From: Ziziphus jujuba
Lineage: Eukaryota > Streptophyta > Magnoliopsida > Rosales > Rhamnaceae
DNA: 64,000 nt
Direction of reading: 5' to 3'
NCBI RefSeq assembly: GCF_031755915.1
Contig: NC_083379.1
Span: 40,060,001 to 40,124,000, forward strand
The position numbers and the translations under genes are program-made. A model generated the notes under the pieces. That model was not told the DNA's origin. It saw nothing but the letters and a program-made list of their open reading frames with translations, and ran no database searches. How positions within the stretch are numbered: the first letter of the stretch is position 1; each line of letters starts with the position of its first letter. Below are positions 12,825 through 24,374 of this stretch, in pieces.

Positions 12825-12836
12825 GCTCTGATACCA
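12825..12836 (-). other. Primer-binding site (tRNA-iMet) of Copia-3
   Basis: The minus strand reads TGGTATCAGAGC. The LTR starts two bases beyond, at TGTTATGAC, the same start as the Copia-6 LTR at 43668. Confidence 0.9.
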
Positions 12837-12837
12837 T

Positions 12838-13058
12838 TGTTATGACTATATGCAACACAGAAACAGAAACTGAAAAAAAAAAAAAATGGGGAATCAACAC
12901 ACAAGATTTACGAGGTTCAATTCAAAAATTGAATCTATGTCCTCAGTGAACTCCATCCAAGAAGGTCCTGCACTATAAAATTCTGTTTGTACGCGAATAG
13001 CTCTTTTTCTGGTTTATACAATTTTTTTAAAACCCATAAACCACACCAAAATCCCTTG
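12838..13058 (-). repeat. 5' LTR of Copia-3, truncated
   Basis: It matches the first approximately 220 bp of the Copia-6 LTR, including TGTTATGACTATATGCA and the TAAACCACAC block. Similarity is lost near 13058, where P450-associated flank begins. Confidence 0.78.
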
Positions 13059-13144
13059 TACTTATTGTTATTGGTTGAAAATGAATATGGATATTATAAG
13101 ACAATGAACTAATGGCATGTCATTTTACCCTGTTAAATGAAAAT

Positions 13145-13283
13145 ACACTGAATAGATGAAGCAGATATACAGAAGGAAAAAGATCTTCAACGTCAAAACC
13201 TCCAGCAGCTTTTGCAATTTCCATCACAAAGAATACACAATTTTCTTGTTCTTTGCATTTCTTACCAAAGGCTGCCTTTGAGG
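13145..13283 (-). pseudogene. Isolated CYP71D exon-1 fragment
   Basis: It is about 139 bp equivalent to the inner part of exon 1 in copies 1 and 2. It runs from the AAFGKK-like segment through [24 protein letters not shown] codons. It has no neighbouring exon sequence on either side, so it is a deletion remnant of another gene copy. It lies between the truncated Copia-3 LTR and copy 2. Confidence 0.8.
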
Positions 13284-13819
13284 AAGGAAATGAAGAGCAT
13301 TTGGAAGGAAGGTATGTAAAACTCCATGAACGAGTGGTTCGGTTTGTTTGTCTAATTGGTTGGTATAACTATACGAAAAATAAGGGACCCATACAGGAAA
13401 AAATACTTGCCTCCATACAAATATTCTTAAAAAAATCATGCACCAAATGAATTCGGTACTCATACCCTTGTCACCATTATTAATGATAAATGAACAATAC
13501 CTTCTTTGGCTAGTACTTTCGAAGACATAATGCAACTAATGAATCGAAAATAAGCATTGTTTTGTGGCATGAAAATGGAAATTAACGACACTACAAGAAA
13601 CATAAAATTGCCACAAAGCAATAAACTAGAGAATAGCATACCAGCAATTTCCAAACAAATACGCACATGGAAAATTAAGCATTTACAGCATAGCTTATTG
13701 GCAATGTTATATATTAACTGTTTCTCTTCCAAATCCCAGGTCCTAAATATATAAAAGAAAAAAGAAACAACTTCTTACTGAGTTTTCCCCACGGGGAATT
13801 TTTCTACAGGTGAATTTCA
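13284..13819. other. Non-coding spacer 3' of P450 copy 2
   Basis: AT-rich sequence with no credible gene. Open frames here are short and lack any family signature. It likely contains the 3' untranslated region of copy 2. Confidence 0.6.
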
Positions 13820-16326
13820 TTAAGGGTGATAAGCGATGGGAATCAAAAGCAGGTCTTCTTTTCTTCTGACAGTAATGCCAAAGCTCTCAGTCATGTCTAG
13901 TTCTTCATGTTTCAATCCCTCTGGGAGTTTCCAATCAAAATGATACAGCAGCATTGCAAGTGGAAGCTCAACATTGATCATACCAAATGACACACCAGGG
14001 CACATTCTTCTTCCAGCACCAAATGGAACATACTCAAAATTTGTACCCTTGAAATCCACAGAGCTATCAACGAACCTCTCTGGATTGAAACTGTCAGGGT
14101 CAGTCCAATATTTAGGATCTCTTGCTATTGCATATGCATTTACTATCACCTTGGTTTTGATAGGAATCTCATACCCATTAATCTTGCATCTTTCACTGCA
14201 TTATCTTGGAAGCAACAGAGGAGCAGGAGGGTGTAATCTCAAAACCTCTTTAATAACACACTTCAAATATTTCATCTCATTAAGGCTCGTTTCGTCAACT
14301 GAACCTTTTCTGCTAAACACTTCCCTAACCTCTACTTGTGCCTTCTTCATCACTTTTGGATGTTTTATCGTTTCGGACATTGCCCAGTCTACAGCACTTG
14401 CTGATGTCTCACTCCCTGCAGCAAACATGTCCTGAAATGTTTTTCTATACCATGTCAATTTTTGTTGAAATGCAAAGTAATTTTTAAAAATGGACTATTT
14501 GGGAGGGGTAACTAATGAATTTCATTTACACAATTCAAATTTTATTTTCACCATGTTGATTTGCAAACTTGCTAGTAACTCCATAACCCCGAATACTTAT
14601 TTAGTTTATTGAAGGAGGATGAGAAAAAAGGTGAGCTCAGCTTAAGAAAGTGATAAACTATGCCGAGAATGAAAGCTCATCCATTGAAGAGGATGAATTT
14701 ATCCAAGGAAAGGTGAAGCTAACCCCAAAATGAGGAGGAGGAATGCACTGTAGAAGAATTTGAGCCGAACCATTAATGAGGTATAGTTAGTTTAGTCAGG
14801 TAGGGAACTCTAGAAAAATTTGAGCCGAACTATTAATGAGGTATATATATAGTTTAGTCAGGTAGGTTGAGAAGCTCACAATAAGGAGAGGATATCTTTA
14901 TAGAGTTAAGAGGATAAACTAGTAAGAATACCTTTATAGAGTTAAGAGGATAAACTCATCTAGAATATCTTTATAGAGGAAGAGGATAAACTCATTTAAG
15001 GATTAGCTCATCAACCAAAAAAGATAGTTAGTTATAACAGTGAGATAGCTTGTTAAGAAGGAACTATACACTCTGCAATAGTTAGTTATAATAGTGAGAT
15101 AGCTTGTTAAGAAGGAACTATCCACTCTACAGTATCAGGGGTAAAGGACTCCATTACCAGAACCACTCACAGTAGCTCTCTGTTTCTGACCATTCCTCCG
15201 CTATAATCCATTACCATATCTTTGTGCATCATTAACGTCCACAAATACTAACTAAAAGTATACATCTTAATCAAGTATTAAATTAATTATAGTTTGAAAT
15301 GATTCACAAACATGAGGAAGCAGTTAATTTCAATTGTGTAGTATAGGTATTTGATAGAGACATAGGAAAAGCAGTAATGTTCCAACAGAAAATTGAACAT
15401 ATATAATACTTACATAGAGTACTGCTTTGATGTTATCGGAAGTCAGGGAAAACTCATTATGATCTAGTTCACCGCGGTCATGAAACTTCAAAAGAACATC
15501 TACAAGATCTTCATCTGTCTTAATTACCCCATATTTTCTTGTTTCCTTGTCCTCTTTGTGTTCCTTGATGATGATGTTCATTATCCGGTCAGCCTCTCGT
15601 TGCAGCCTCTCAAGTTTTGGCCTCAATCCGCTGAATCGATGAAGCAAATATACCGAAGGAAACAGATCTTCAACATCAAAACCTCCTGCAACTTTTATAA
15701 CTTGCATCACAACCGATACGAATTTCTTGTTCTTTGGATTTCTTACCAAAGGCAGCCTTTGAGGTGATGCTATATGCTGGGGAATGAATTCGCTCAGTAA
15801 GATTAATGGCTGATCCAGCATGTGAACCAATGAATTGAATGAGATTAGATAGCTCTTCTTCTCTAATAGGTCGGTATGATTGAACTTGTGCTGTGCTTAG
15901 AAGCTCTTGTACACAAATTTTTGGAATCTGTTTCCAATACTCACCATAGGGTGAAAAGGTAACACTAGTAGAATTATAGGACATAATCGTCGAAGCAAGA
16001 ATTTCTGGCCTAGATGCAAAGATAGCATCATGGGTTTTCATAATCTCTTTGGCAAACTCTGGAGACGAAACCACCACGGTTGAAACTTGTCCAAGGTTTA
16101 GGTGCATCAGAGGTCCATGCTTCTTGGCTAGGTCTCTCAATGCTTGATGAGGTACAGAGCCAACCAGTTGGTGCAAGTTTCCTATTATGGGTAGCTTCCA
16201 TGGTCCTGGAGGTAGTTTTGATGCTGATTTTGTGCTTTTTGATCTCTTAGTCAATACATTCAGCCCCAGAATCAGAAAGAGGAAGGAAGTGACGAGGATT
16301 TTGAAGGAAGGTAAATAAAGCTCCAT
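13820..16326 (-). pseudogene. CYP71D-like cytochrome P450, copy 2: both exons present, inactivated
   Basis: This is the most complete copy, with exon 1 at 15414-16326, exon 2 at 13820-14431 and a phase-0-like intron (GTAAGT donor at 15413, CAG acceptor before GACATGTTTGC). The ATG at 16326 begins MELYLPSF with a membrane anchor, then a proline hinge ([14 protein letters not shown]). Exon 2 carries the I-helix motif AGSETSAS, the K-helix ExxR (KEVLRLHPP), the PERF motif (FNPERF) and the haem loop [11 protein letters not shown] with its Cys ligand. Two lesions are visible: a frameshift after SKEQE near 15720, and a TAA in place of the Glu codon after LLLPR at 14201-14203. It was probably an endoplasmic-reticulum monooxygenase acting on a terpenoid-like substrate; the substrate is an inference from the family only. 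Confidence 0.92.
14740..15145. repeat. Tandem duplications in the intron of P450 copy 2
   Basis: Three successive short direct repeats lie in the intron. One unit contains TTTGAGCCGAAC (about 14757-14875). One contains AGAGTTAAGAGGATAAACT (about 14905-14990). One contains GTGAGATAGCTTGTTAAGAA (about 15020-15120). They may be part of an inserted element that I cannot classify. Confidence 0.7.
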
Positions 16327-17389
16327 GAACAAAGTGTAATAAGGCTCTGTGGATTAGAGTCTTAGTGGCTTACTAATAAAATATACCAACACATTAATAA
16401 CTATTGGGTTAAAAAAAACAAGAAAAAAAAAACATAAACAAAATTTCTTGGTTTACAAATATGCATTAATTATTAGATAAATGAATATTCAATTATTATA
16501 CAAATAAAGTTTACCTCTGTATCTAATTATCTTATCTACAGGCCCTTTGATTTTTCCACATATTAGAGGCATGGTTTTCCTTTTTCAGATAAACAAATCT
16601 TAAGAAACTTCCTCGAAAACATAGAAATAATAACCAGAATAAGAGGGCATAAATGATATTGTTAATTTATTATAAGTCAAAAAAGTCACACCAAATGAGT
16701 TAATTCTAGCCACTTGTCAAGTACGGAGAATAAAGTTTGAGTCAGTGATGTTGCATCATTATATGCCAGAGTTGAAACTTTTTGAATGTTGAATATTCAA
16801 TTCACCCTTTCGTCAGTGACTAAATTTGTTGTACAGGACTGGAAGAAAATGATTACTGGGGTTCAAAGTACAAATATTCATGACGATGGACATGATTCTC
16901 TTGTATAAGCCAATTGTAGCAGATATCATGTGCTGTCGGGTGTACCAAATAGGATCAATTTAGCACAAAAGTTATAGTTTGAATATTGACAAACAAAAAG
17001 TTACAAATTCTAGTCATGAAGTTCAGACACGTCATAATATTTCTTTGACTGAGATTTTTGTGCAACTTACAGGTTTTTCCTTTGTTTTGTCTAATTAATG
17101 TGAACAATTTAATTGATTATTTTGAAATAATGAGATCAAAAACTTTCAAATTCCAGTCAATAAGCAAAATCTAGTCATGAAGTCCGTGTCAATAATGTTT
17201 ATTTTGCTGAGATTTTTATGCAACTTACAAACTTTTCCTGCGTTTTGTCTAACTCATGTCAATTTCATTGTTGTGTTTTTCTTTTCCTAACGTCACAATC
17301 CAGAAATTTAATTACTGTAAACAATTTAATTGATTTTTATGAAATAATGCGATCATAAAATATAAATAAGGTTTCTATTTCCTTTAAAT
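16327..17389. other. Upstream flank of P450 copy 2
   Basis: Non-coding AT-rich DNA homologous to the flanks of copies 1 and 4. Around 17080-17340 it repeats internally: a block around TTTGTCTAATTAATGTGAA recurs as TTTGTCTAACTCATGTCAA. I see no gene. Confidence 0.75.
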
Positions 17390-17789
17390 CACTATGCAAA
17401 AATTGACATCTAGCGATACTCATTTAACGATGCTACAAAACAAACGTGTCTAAAAAAATAAAATCACGATTCTAAGATTAATGCGTCAGTAAAATTTTAA
17501 TAAATTAATAATGCATCCCAAAACAGTCGATGTCAAACGGTCGTTAAAAACAACAATATGCGACACATCTATTAAGAGTCGCTCAATATGCAGTTGAACA
17601 GAATCGCTTTTAATACTGTGCGTATATTTTATCTGAATTATATTGTTTAAATGCTAGACTTATGAAAAATGATTAACCATCAACTCATCTATGTTTGCAT
17701 AATAACAAAATTTAATTATACGAGGTTGTTGTTCAATTATATAATTTTTCATGTATAGTTTATTCTTGTAAATCTCTTAAATAGTTTTT

Positions 17790-19480
17790 TTTTTTTTTTT
17801 AAAGATATTGGTAACAGGCGACGCACAAAAATCATTCCGAGTTGCCTGTTCTTTTTTTTTTTTTTAAATCAATTTGATTTTCTTGAAAAGTTCAAATAAC
17901 CAGTGAAAATATTTAAGCAACATAACTAAACTGGTTTTTTTTTTTTTTTAAATATAGGAAATAGGCGACGCACAGTCTTCTTTAGGCGTTGCCTCTTCTT
18001 TTTTTTTATAATTATTTTAATCAATCTAATGTTATTTCAACTTCAAATAACTAGTGAAAATTATTAGAGCAATATAACTAAGCTGGTTTTTTTTTTTTTT
18101 TTTAAAGATTTTGGTAACAGGCGACGCACAATTAAGATTGTGCGTCGCCTGTTCTCCTTTTTTTTTTTTTTTATTCTTTTAGTCAGTTTAATTTTATTTC
18201 AACTACAAATAACCAATAAAAATATTAGAGCAACATAAATGAGTTTTTTTATTTGTTTAGATTTTGGTAACAGGCGACGCACAATGAAGATTGTGCGTTG
18301 CCTATTCTTTTTTTTTTTTTTGGGTTATTTTAGTCAATCTAATTTTATTTCAACTATAAATAACCAGTGAAAATATTAGAGCAACATAATTGACCTTTTT
18401 TTTTTTTAAGATTTTAGTAATAGGCGACCCACATTGTGCATCTCCAATTAGTACTAGGCCATACACATTGTGCGTCTCCAGATAGCGACTCTAGTAATAG
18501 GTAACGCACATTGTGCATCTCCAGTTAGTAATAGGCAACGCACATTGTGCATCACCAGTTACCAATATCTTAAAAAAAAAAAATAGCTTAGTTATATTAT
18601 TCTAATATTTTCACTGGTTATTTGTAGTTGAAATAAAAGTAGATTGGCTAAAAGAACAAAAAAAAAAAAAAAAAAAAGGAGAACAGGCAATGCACAATCT
18701 TCATTATGTGTCGCCTGTTAACAAAATTTAAAAAAGAAAAAAGAAAAAGAAAACCAGCTCAGTTATGTTATTTTAATATTTTCATTGGTTATTTGTAGTT
18801 GAATTAAAATTAGATTGACTAAAAGAACCAAGGAAAAAAAAAAAAAAAGAGAGAACAGGCAATGCACAATCTTCATTGTGCATCGCCTGTTAACAAAATA
18901 TAAAAAAAAAAAAAAAAAACCCTCTCAATTATGTTGCTCTAATATTTTCACTGGTTATTTGTAGTTGAAATAAAATTAAATTAACTGAAAGAACCAAAAA
19001 AAAAAAAAGGAGAACAGGCAACGCACAATCTTCATTGTGCGTTGCTTCTTAACAAAATTAAAAAAAAAAATAGCTCAGTTATGTTGCTATGATATTTTCA
19101 CTGGTTATTTATAGTTGAAATAAAATTAGATTGACTAAAAGAACCCAAAAAAAAAAAAAAAGAGAACAAGTAACTCACAATCTTGATTGTACGTCACTTG
19201 TTAACAAAAAAAAAAAAAAAAAGCTCGATTATGTTACTTTAATATTTTCACTGATTATTTGTAGTTGAAATAAAATTAGATTGACTAAAAGAACTAAAAA
19301 AAAAAAAAAGGAGAACAGATGATGCACAATAAAGATTGTGCGTCGCCTGTTACCAAAATCTTGAAAAAAAAAAAAAAAGAAGAAAAAACCAGCTCAGTTA
19401 TGTTGCTCTAATATTTTTAATATTTTCATTTGTTATTTGTAGTTGAAATGAAATTAAATTGACTAAAAAAACCCAAAAAA
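17790..19480. repeat. Mirror-image array of palindrome-bearing repeats inside the CACTA-like element
   Basis: Units of roughly 150-170 bp contain a palindrome of the form ACAGGCGACGCACAAT...ATTGTGCGTCGCCTGT, a homopolymer T tract, and the block CAACTACAAATAACCA. From about 17800 to 18560 the units run forward (palindromes near 17813, 17963, 18118 and 18270). From about 18580 to 19480 they run in reverse, with A tracts (palindromes near 18685, 18855, 19014, 19165 and 19318). The two halves could pair as one large foldback, and each palindrome could form its own hairpin. Confidence 0.85.
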
Positions 19481-19486
19481 AAAAAA

Positions 19487-19540
19487 TTGAACCTAGGACC
19501 TCTTAGACTCTAAAGGAATCACCATACCACCAGGCCAAAT
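19487..19540 (-). other. tRNA-like pol III promoter sequence (possible SINE remnant)
   Basis: The minus strand holds TGGCCTGGTGGT, close to the A-box consensus TRGCNNAGYNGG. About 35 bp downstream is AGGTTCAATTT, close to the B-box GGTTCRANNC. Order and spacing suit a tRNA-derived sequence. It interrupts the A-tract end of the repeat array. No complete tRNA cloverleaf is evident. Confidence 0.45.
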
Positions 19541-21389
19541 GACTTAAATGTAATAATATAACAAGAACTAACTTAATATAGTTTTAGGCGAAGCATTCTT
19601 TTAACAAAAAATCACCAAATAGATGAAAAGGTGACGCATTTGCAACAATTGTGTTGCCTTTTCACTCAACCAATTTTTAACTTTTTTTTTAATTTGAAAG
19701 TTGTTTTTAATAATTTTTTTAATTTTGCAAATATGTTTTTTTTTTAATTTGTAGATGAGCAATCAACAAAACTAATTAAAGATTAAAAAATAATAATAGT
19801 AAAACATGGACTAGGCAACCCATTTCAATGGAATTGCGTCGCCTGTTCCTTCAATTTTTTATTATTTTTTATTTAAGAAAAAGCAATTTAATAGACTTTT
19901 AATTTTTAAAAACAAATAAGCTATCATTGACCATAAACACATGAAAGTTAAGCTCATTTAATATACTTATGTAGATAAATTGGTTAATAAATGCTTGTTG
20001 AATTAGAATTCTATATTCGGTACCCTATCTCAAATTAAGTTTTGAGATACTTTGTGTCTCGTCTATACATGTATATGTGAATAATTGAGAAGAGCATTGA
20101 CAAAACTATTTTCTGTTTTTAGATCAATGGAATTTATGTTCATTGGATTGCTACATGAATATATTTATAGATGAACAATTAAAAAACTATTTAAAGATTA
20201 CAAAGAAAATACAAAAATTGGAACAGGCGATGCTTTTCAACTATAATGCCTCGCTTGATCCCACAATTCAAGAACAGGTGACCCTTATTGAAGAGAATGC
20301 GTCACCTGTTCTCTCAATTAAAAAAAATAAAAATTTTAAAAGACATGTAAATTTTATAAAGAATAAAGGTATACTTGAAAAACAAAAAAATAAATAGCAA
20401 TCTTCGATATTTTACTTCGCATTTTTAAGAAATATTTTCAATTTTTATTTGTAGATGAAAATTAAAAAATTAATCAAAGAAAAAAAATGAAATTGAGAGA
20501 AAGACATGTTTTTATTTATGATATTGCTTGACATTGTTTTGCTAAGTTCAAAAAGTATTTTTTATTGAGGATCAACTTAATTAGAGATGGTCTATTATTT
20601 TAAATTCACCACAACATTGTACTTTTGTTGAAGAAGATGTTCTTGAAGATACTACGATGGCTCACAATTCATTTGTCATATAGTTGCCAAGCATCGATGA
20701 AAATGATAATGAGAATAAATGTGAGAGTTGCTATGTTTGTAATAACTGTAAGGGGATATGGATAAACAATATCTTCTAAATAAATTGGTATGTATATTTA
20801 TTAATTTATGTTTTAAGTAATATTTATAACATTTATTTTTATTTATTTAATTATTTTTTTGATCCGCTTCATTATGTGTTTTCCACTTTTAATTAGGAGA
20901 AATGTGCCTCGCCAAATCTTAAGAATGGTGGTAATATTCTTTAAATTTTTATTAACTAAATTACAAATTTAATAATGACTAATATTTTATTTATTTTGCA
21001 TAAGTGTTAATAATTTTTTTAATTTTTCCATATGCAGTATGAAGGTGTAATATCGTCAACAAAAGGACGTCAACTTCCATCTCAATGAGTATGCATTCAT
21101 GGAAGTTTAATTAATATTAAATTTGTTATGAAAAAATATAATAGTTTACAAATTATGTCAATGAGTTAATATTTAATTTATTTGATAATTAATTTGTCAT
21201 GAAAAAATATGTATTTTAAATTTTTGTATTCTAATTATTCTGGATAAAGTTAGTTTTAGTTTTTTTGTATTTTAATTATTTTTATATTTTTAATATTTAA
21301 ATAATATTCACAAAATTAAAAATTAAAAATTGAATGGCGATGCATCAACAAGAAACAAGGTCGCCTAACATATTTGGCGACCTTTACTT

Positions 21390-22060
21390 GCCTATCTTTA
21401 GCGACTAACAAATCTAACGGTGCTTAAAATAGAATTGCTAATATCATTTTTAGCGACTTTTCTAAAGATAAATAAAGAGTAGCTATAAGTAATGAAAACT
21501 ACGTTGCTAAAATCCTCCATGGTCACTAAAAAGGCGACTCTACTTATAAGTCGCTTGTAATATCTTTATTTAGGGACTTTACACGAAACAGTTGCTAGAA
21601 AATATGTCGTATAAGTGGATTAAAATAATGAGTCGCTAAAAGTTTATATGCGTCGCTAAAAATTCATATATAGGTGATTTATATAATACGTCGCTAAAAT
21701 AAATAAGTGTCGCTAAAAACCCAAATAAGGAGATTCTCATAAAGAATCGCTAAAAATCGATCTATGTTGCTAAAAACTCTAATTCGGTGACTCAAATAAT
21801 GTGTTGCTAAAAATGTATATTGTCGCTAAAAATGGAAATCTAAGCGACTCAGATAATGAGTCGCTAAAAGTCTATGCTTGTCGCTAAAAACTCTAATATC
21901 GGTGACGCACGTAATGTGTCGCTTAAAGTAACATGTGTCGCTAAAAGTTGGCGTATAGGCGACTTTTATAATGAGTCGCTAAATATTTATTTAAATCGCT
22001 AAAAACTCAAGGATAGGCGACTTTGATAATGGATTGCTAAATGTCTTCGCACTTCGCGAC
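21390..22060. repeat. Right subterminal repeat field of the CACTA-like element
   Basis: Many degenerate copies of GTCGCTAAAA and of GCGACTnnnATAATGAGTCGCT recur every 30-60 bp in both orientations. In En/Spm elements such subterminal motifs bind the TNPA-type protein. That role is inferred here, not shown. Confidence 0.7.
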
Positions 22061-22151
22061 ATGATGTTAGGTGACTCATTGGAATACGTCGTTGTTTATT
22101 TTTTGGGACGCATTTATTGCGTCATTTATCAATGCGATTCTAGTAGTGAAT

Positions 22152-23628
22152 GTTTAGGTTTCTATTACTTTTAAATGATTTTCTTCTTAACTTTTTTTAA
22201 AGTTGGAATTGTGTCAAATCTTCCCAAAAACATATTGCTATTAAGGATTCTCCTTGATGAATTTGTCTAAAGAAATATGTTGAAATTCATACTTTACTAG
22301 ATTTCATGTCATCTCTAATATATGTTAACATAGGTGCTAATTAGGCAATGCCCTAAAAATGACATTAGATTATATTTTTTAAACACCCACATCCTCCCCC
22401 CTTCCCAAAAAAATAAAAATAAAAAATATTGACATTAGATTATAAGGCATAATAACATGCTATATTACTAACTATAACCATAAACCATAACTTAAAAAAT
22501 TAGCCCAAAAAAGAAAAAAAGGAGAGAAACAAAGACAAACAAAACAACACATACCAACAAACATTATATAAAATAAATTTCATAAAAAGAAAAGAAATTA
22601 TACAAAAGAAGTGGGCCATTTATTTGTGTAATAAATAACATTCCTAAAGTTCTCAACTCAGTAAAAACTTGACAATCCACAATCATAGTTTTAAATGGAA
22701 ACAAAGAGCTATTGCCACGTGGCTTCAAATAATTTTTTACGAGGCCAGGCCTGATGATTCCTGATGTATCAATTTAGAGTATTACTATTTATCATCATTA
22801 GTGAATATCACCAGTGGAGCCCTTGCTTACATATTAAATAGTAATTGGTTATTTAAAGTAATATTAACTTTTAAAAAAATTAAATTCCTACATATAAAAG
22901 TATAGTACTAATTAATAAATAACACATATATATGGGTTCCATTGGTGATATTCACTGGTGGTGATAAATATCATTTTTCATCAATTTAACTACCTCCTTC
23001 AAGATTAATTATAATTTTCTGGTTGGATGCATGGATACTTTTTATTCTCACCAGATACATAAGATTTTAATTAATTTGTTATTTTGCAAGAAACTAGATA
23101 TTTAGGATTTGTTTGAAATAAGAAATATCAATATTAGTATCAGCAACCACTTATTTTCAAACCTGTCTTTAGCTACCAAAAACGTTTGATACCATTTTGT
23201 TTTTTTTTTTTATATTTATAGCGTATGACATGTACTAGCGCTGAGTACTTGTTAAAAATATCCATAAGAGTACACCTCTTTCCTTGGTTCACAAACGATT
23301 ACATACATTAATTGCATTCGATAATCTTTTCTTTTTGAATTTTTCTAGTCATGTGCAAATTAATTTATTTTAAATGTAAATTAGTGTTAGTTAAAGATTA
23401 TTAAATATCTAAATTAATTATAAATTAAAGAATAAAAATTAAAAAATATTAAATCCAACATAATTTAAAATTCTGTTAATTTATATTTTTTCTCTTTCTT
23501 TTTTATTTTTTATTTTTTTAATTTATAGTTATTTAGGGTATCTGTTAACTCTAACAAATGCTTACACTAACAAAATTTGATGTAAAAAAAACCAAAAAAT
23601 AAAAATAAAAATAAAAACCCAACATGCT
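22152..23628. other. AT-rich intergenic DNA
   Basis: No gene is supported. It contains a small MITE-like foldback at 22783-22977. Otherwise it is low-complexity AT-rich sequence up to the TRIM composite. Confidence 0.6.
22783..22977. mobile_element. MITE-like foldback element (about 195 bp)
   Basis: Inverted repeats of about 40 bp face each other. The left arm contains GTGAATATCACCAGTGGAG. The right arm contains CCATTGGTGATATTCACTGG. The interior is AT-rich and non-coding. I could not settle the target-site duplication, so the superfamily is open. Confidence 0.65.
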
Positions 23629-23735
23629 TGTAATAGCCCAGACCACCTGCCTCAAGATATTGTCCGCTTTGGGCCCGACCCGCACGGTTTTGCTCTTCCT
23701 AACCCCAGTACAATGGTGGATCACAGGAAAAAGGT
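23629..23735 (-). repeat. Inverted partial TRIM LTR
   Basis: It reads as the reverse complement of the 27516-27696 LTR, starting TGTAATAGCCCAGACCACC and diverging after the ATCACAGGAAAAAGG block. A short GGCCTCTTAA piece near 23882 may be further LTR sequence displaced by a small insertion. Confidence 0.8.
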
Positions 23736-24278
23736 ATCTTAGTGGTTAGGGGTCCCACCCCTACACCTGCTAGTCCCACTAGCCCGGGCCTCCCAGGCCC
23801 AACCAAGACATTGTCCTCTCTGGGATATTCCAGGCCGTAGCTCCCCTCAAGGTTTTACGTTCCCTATCAACGCAGCGGAAGGCCTCTTAACTCCTCCACG
23901 AAGCACCACTTCAGGTAAGCTAAATCACTTTAACTTTACTCCCTTATGCTAGCGGTCCATAAACATAAGATGCACAACCACTCGATCCATATTTAGGACC
24001 ACTTCGATTCCCAAAAAGATTCACAGAATTGGATCTGCTCCCATTACTTGACCTTCAATAGAGAAAAGACAATCCTCGACCATCGACTAGGCCATAGGAA
24101 TTCCCCGTTAGGATAGGTGATTCTCATTGACACCCTCGAAGATTAGAGTTATTCAAACTCGGGCAACGAATTTGCTTCGAGATAAATGGAAAGAATGCTT
24201 TAAGACGAGTAAAACGAGAGATTAGACACGGATGGGATGCACAACAATGCACAGTCCCTTAGGAATACTAGAACCTAG

Positions 24279-24292
24279 AGCTCTGATACCAC
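24279..24292 (-). other. Outward-facing tRNA-Met primer-binding-site sequence
   Basis: The minus strand reads GTGGTATCAGAGCT immediately left of the split LTR. With the plus-strand site at 27452, this one LTR carries primer-binding sites on both sides. Confidence 0.75.
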
Positions 24293-24374
24293 TGTAACAT
24301 CCCACATCGGTTGGAAAGGGAAACAAAGCATGGCTTATAAGCGTGTGGATACCTTTCCCTTCAAGAGGCCTTTT

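Larger units (their letters stand above)
6056..13058 (-). mobile_element. Copia-3: decayed minus-strand copia element (same family as Copia-6), with Copia-2 inside
   Basis: From right to left it holds a truncated 5' LTR (12838-13058), a tRNA-Met primer-binding site (12825-12836), a broken gag-pol (12746 to about 9160), the nested plus-strand Copia-2, the last bases of the polyprotein region (about 6530-6585) and a truncated 3' LTR (6056-6426). The outer part of each LTR is missing, and I find no target-site duplication. The sequence closely follows Copia-6 (43668 onward), which shows where breaks and joins occurred. The element is dead. Confidence 0.85.
17390..22148. mobile_element. Non-autonomous CACTA-like DNA transposon (4759 bp, no transposase)
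   Basis: The left end is CACTATGCAAAAA and the right end, read inwards, is CACTACTAGAATCG. The direct repeat AAT flanks both ends (17387-17389 and 22149-22151), which fits the 3-bp duplication of the CACTA (En/Spm) superfamily. Terminal inverted similarity beyond CACTA is weak. Near the right end a GTCGCTAAAA-type motif recurs many times, resembling CACTA subterminal repeats. The interior is AT-rich and holds no transposase or other recognisable gene; a short frame at 20143-20397 has no family signature. A longer 21-bp direct repeat also flanks the element, so the precise ends carry some doubt. Confidence 0.65.

Noticed and set aside
17790..19480. CRISPR-like array of spaced palindromic repeats
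   Set aside because: The genome is a plant's, the repeats are degenerate with homologous spacers, and orientation reverses midway.
20143..20397. 84-codon frame inside the CACTA-like element
   Set aside because: No family signature; Lys/Asn-rich content fits AT-rich DNA.
23745..23830. tRNA-gene-like stretch (CTTAGTGGTTAGGGG) in the TRIM composite
   Set aside because: An A-box-like start is visible but no convincing B-box at the right distance and no cloverleaf.
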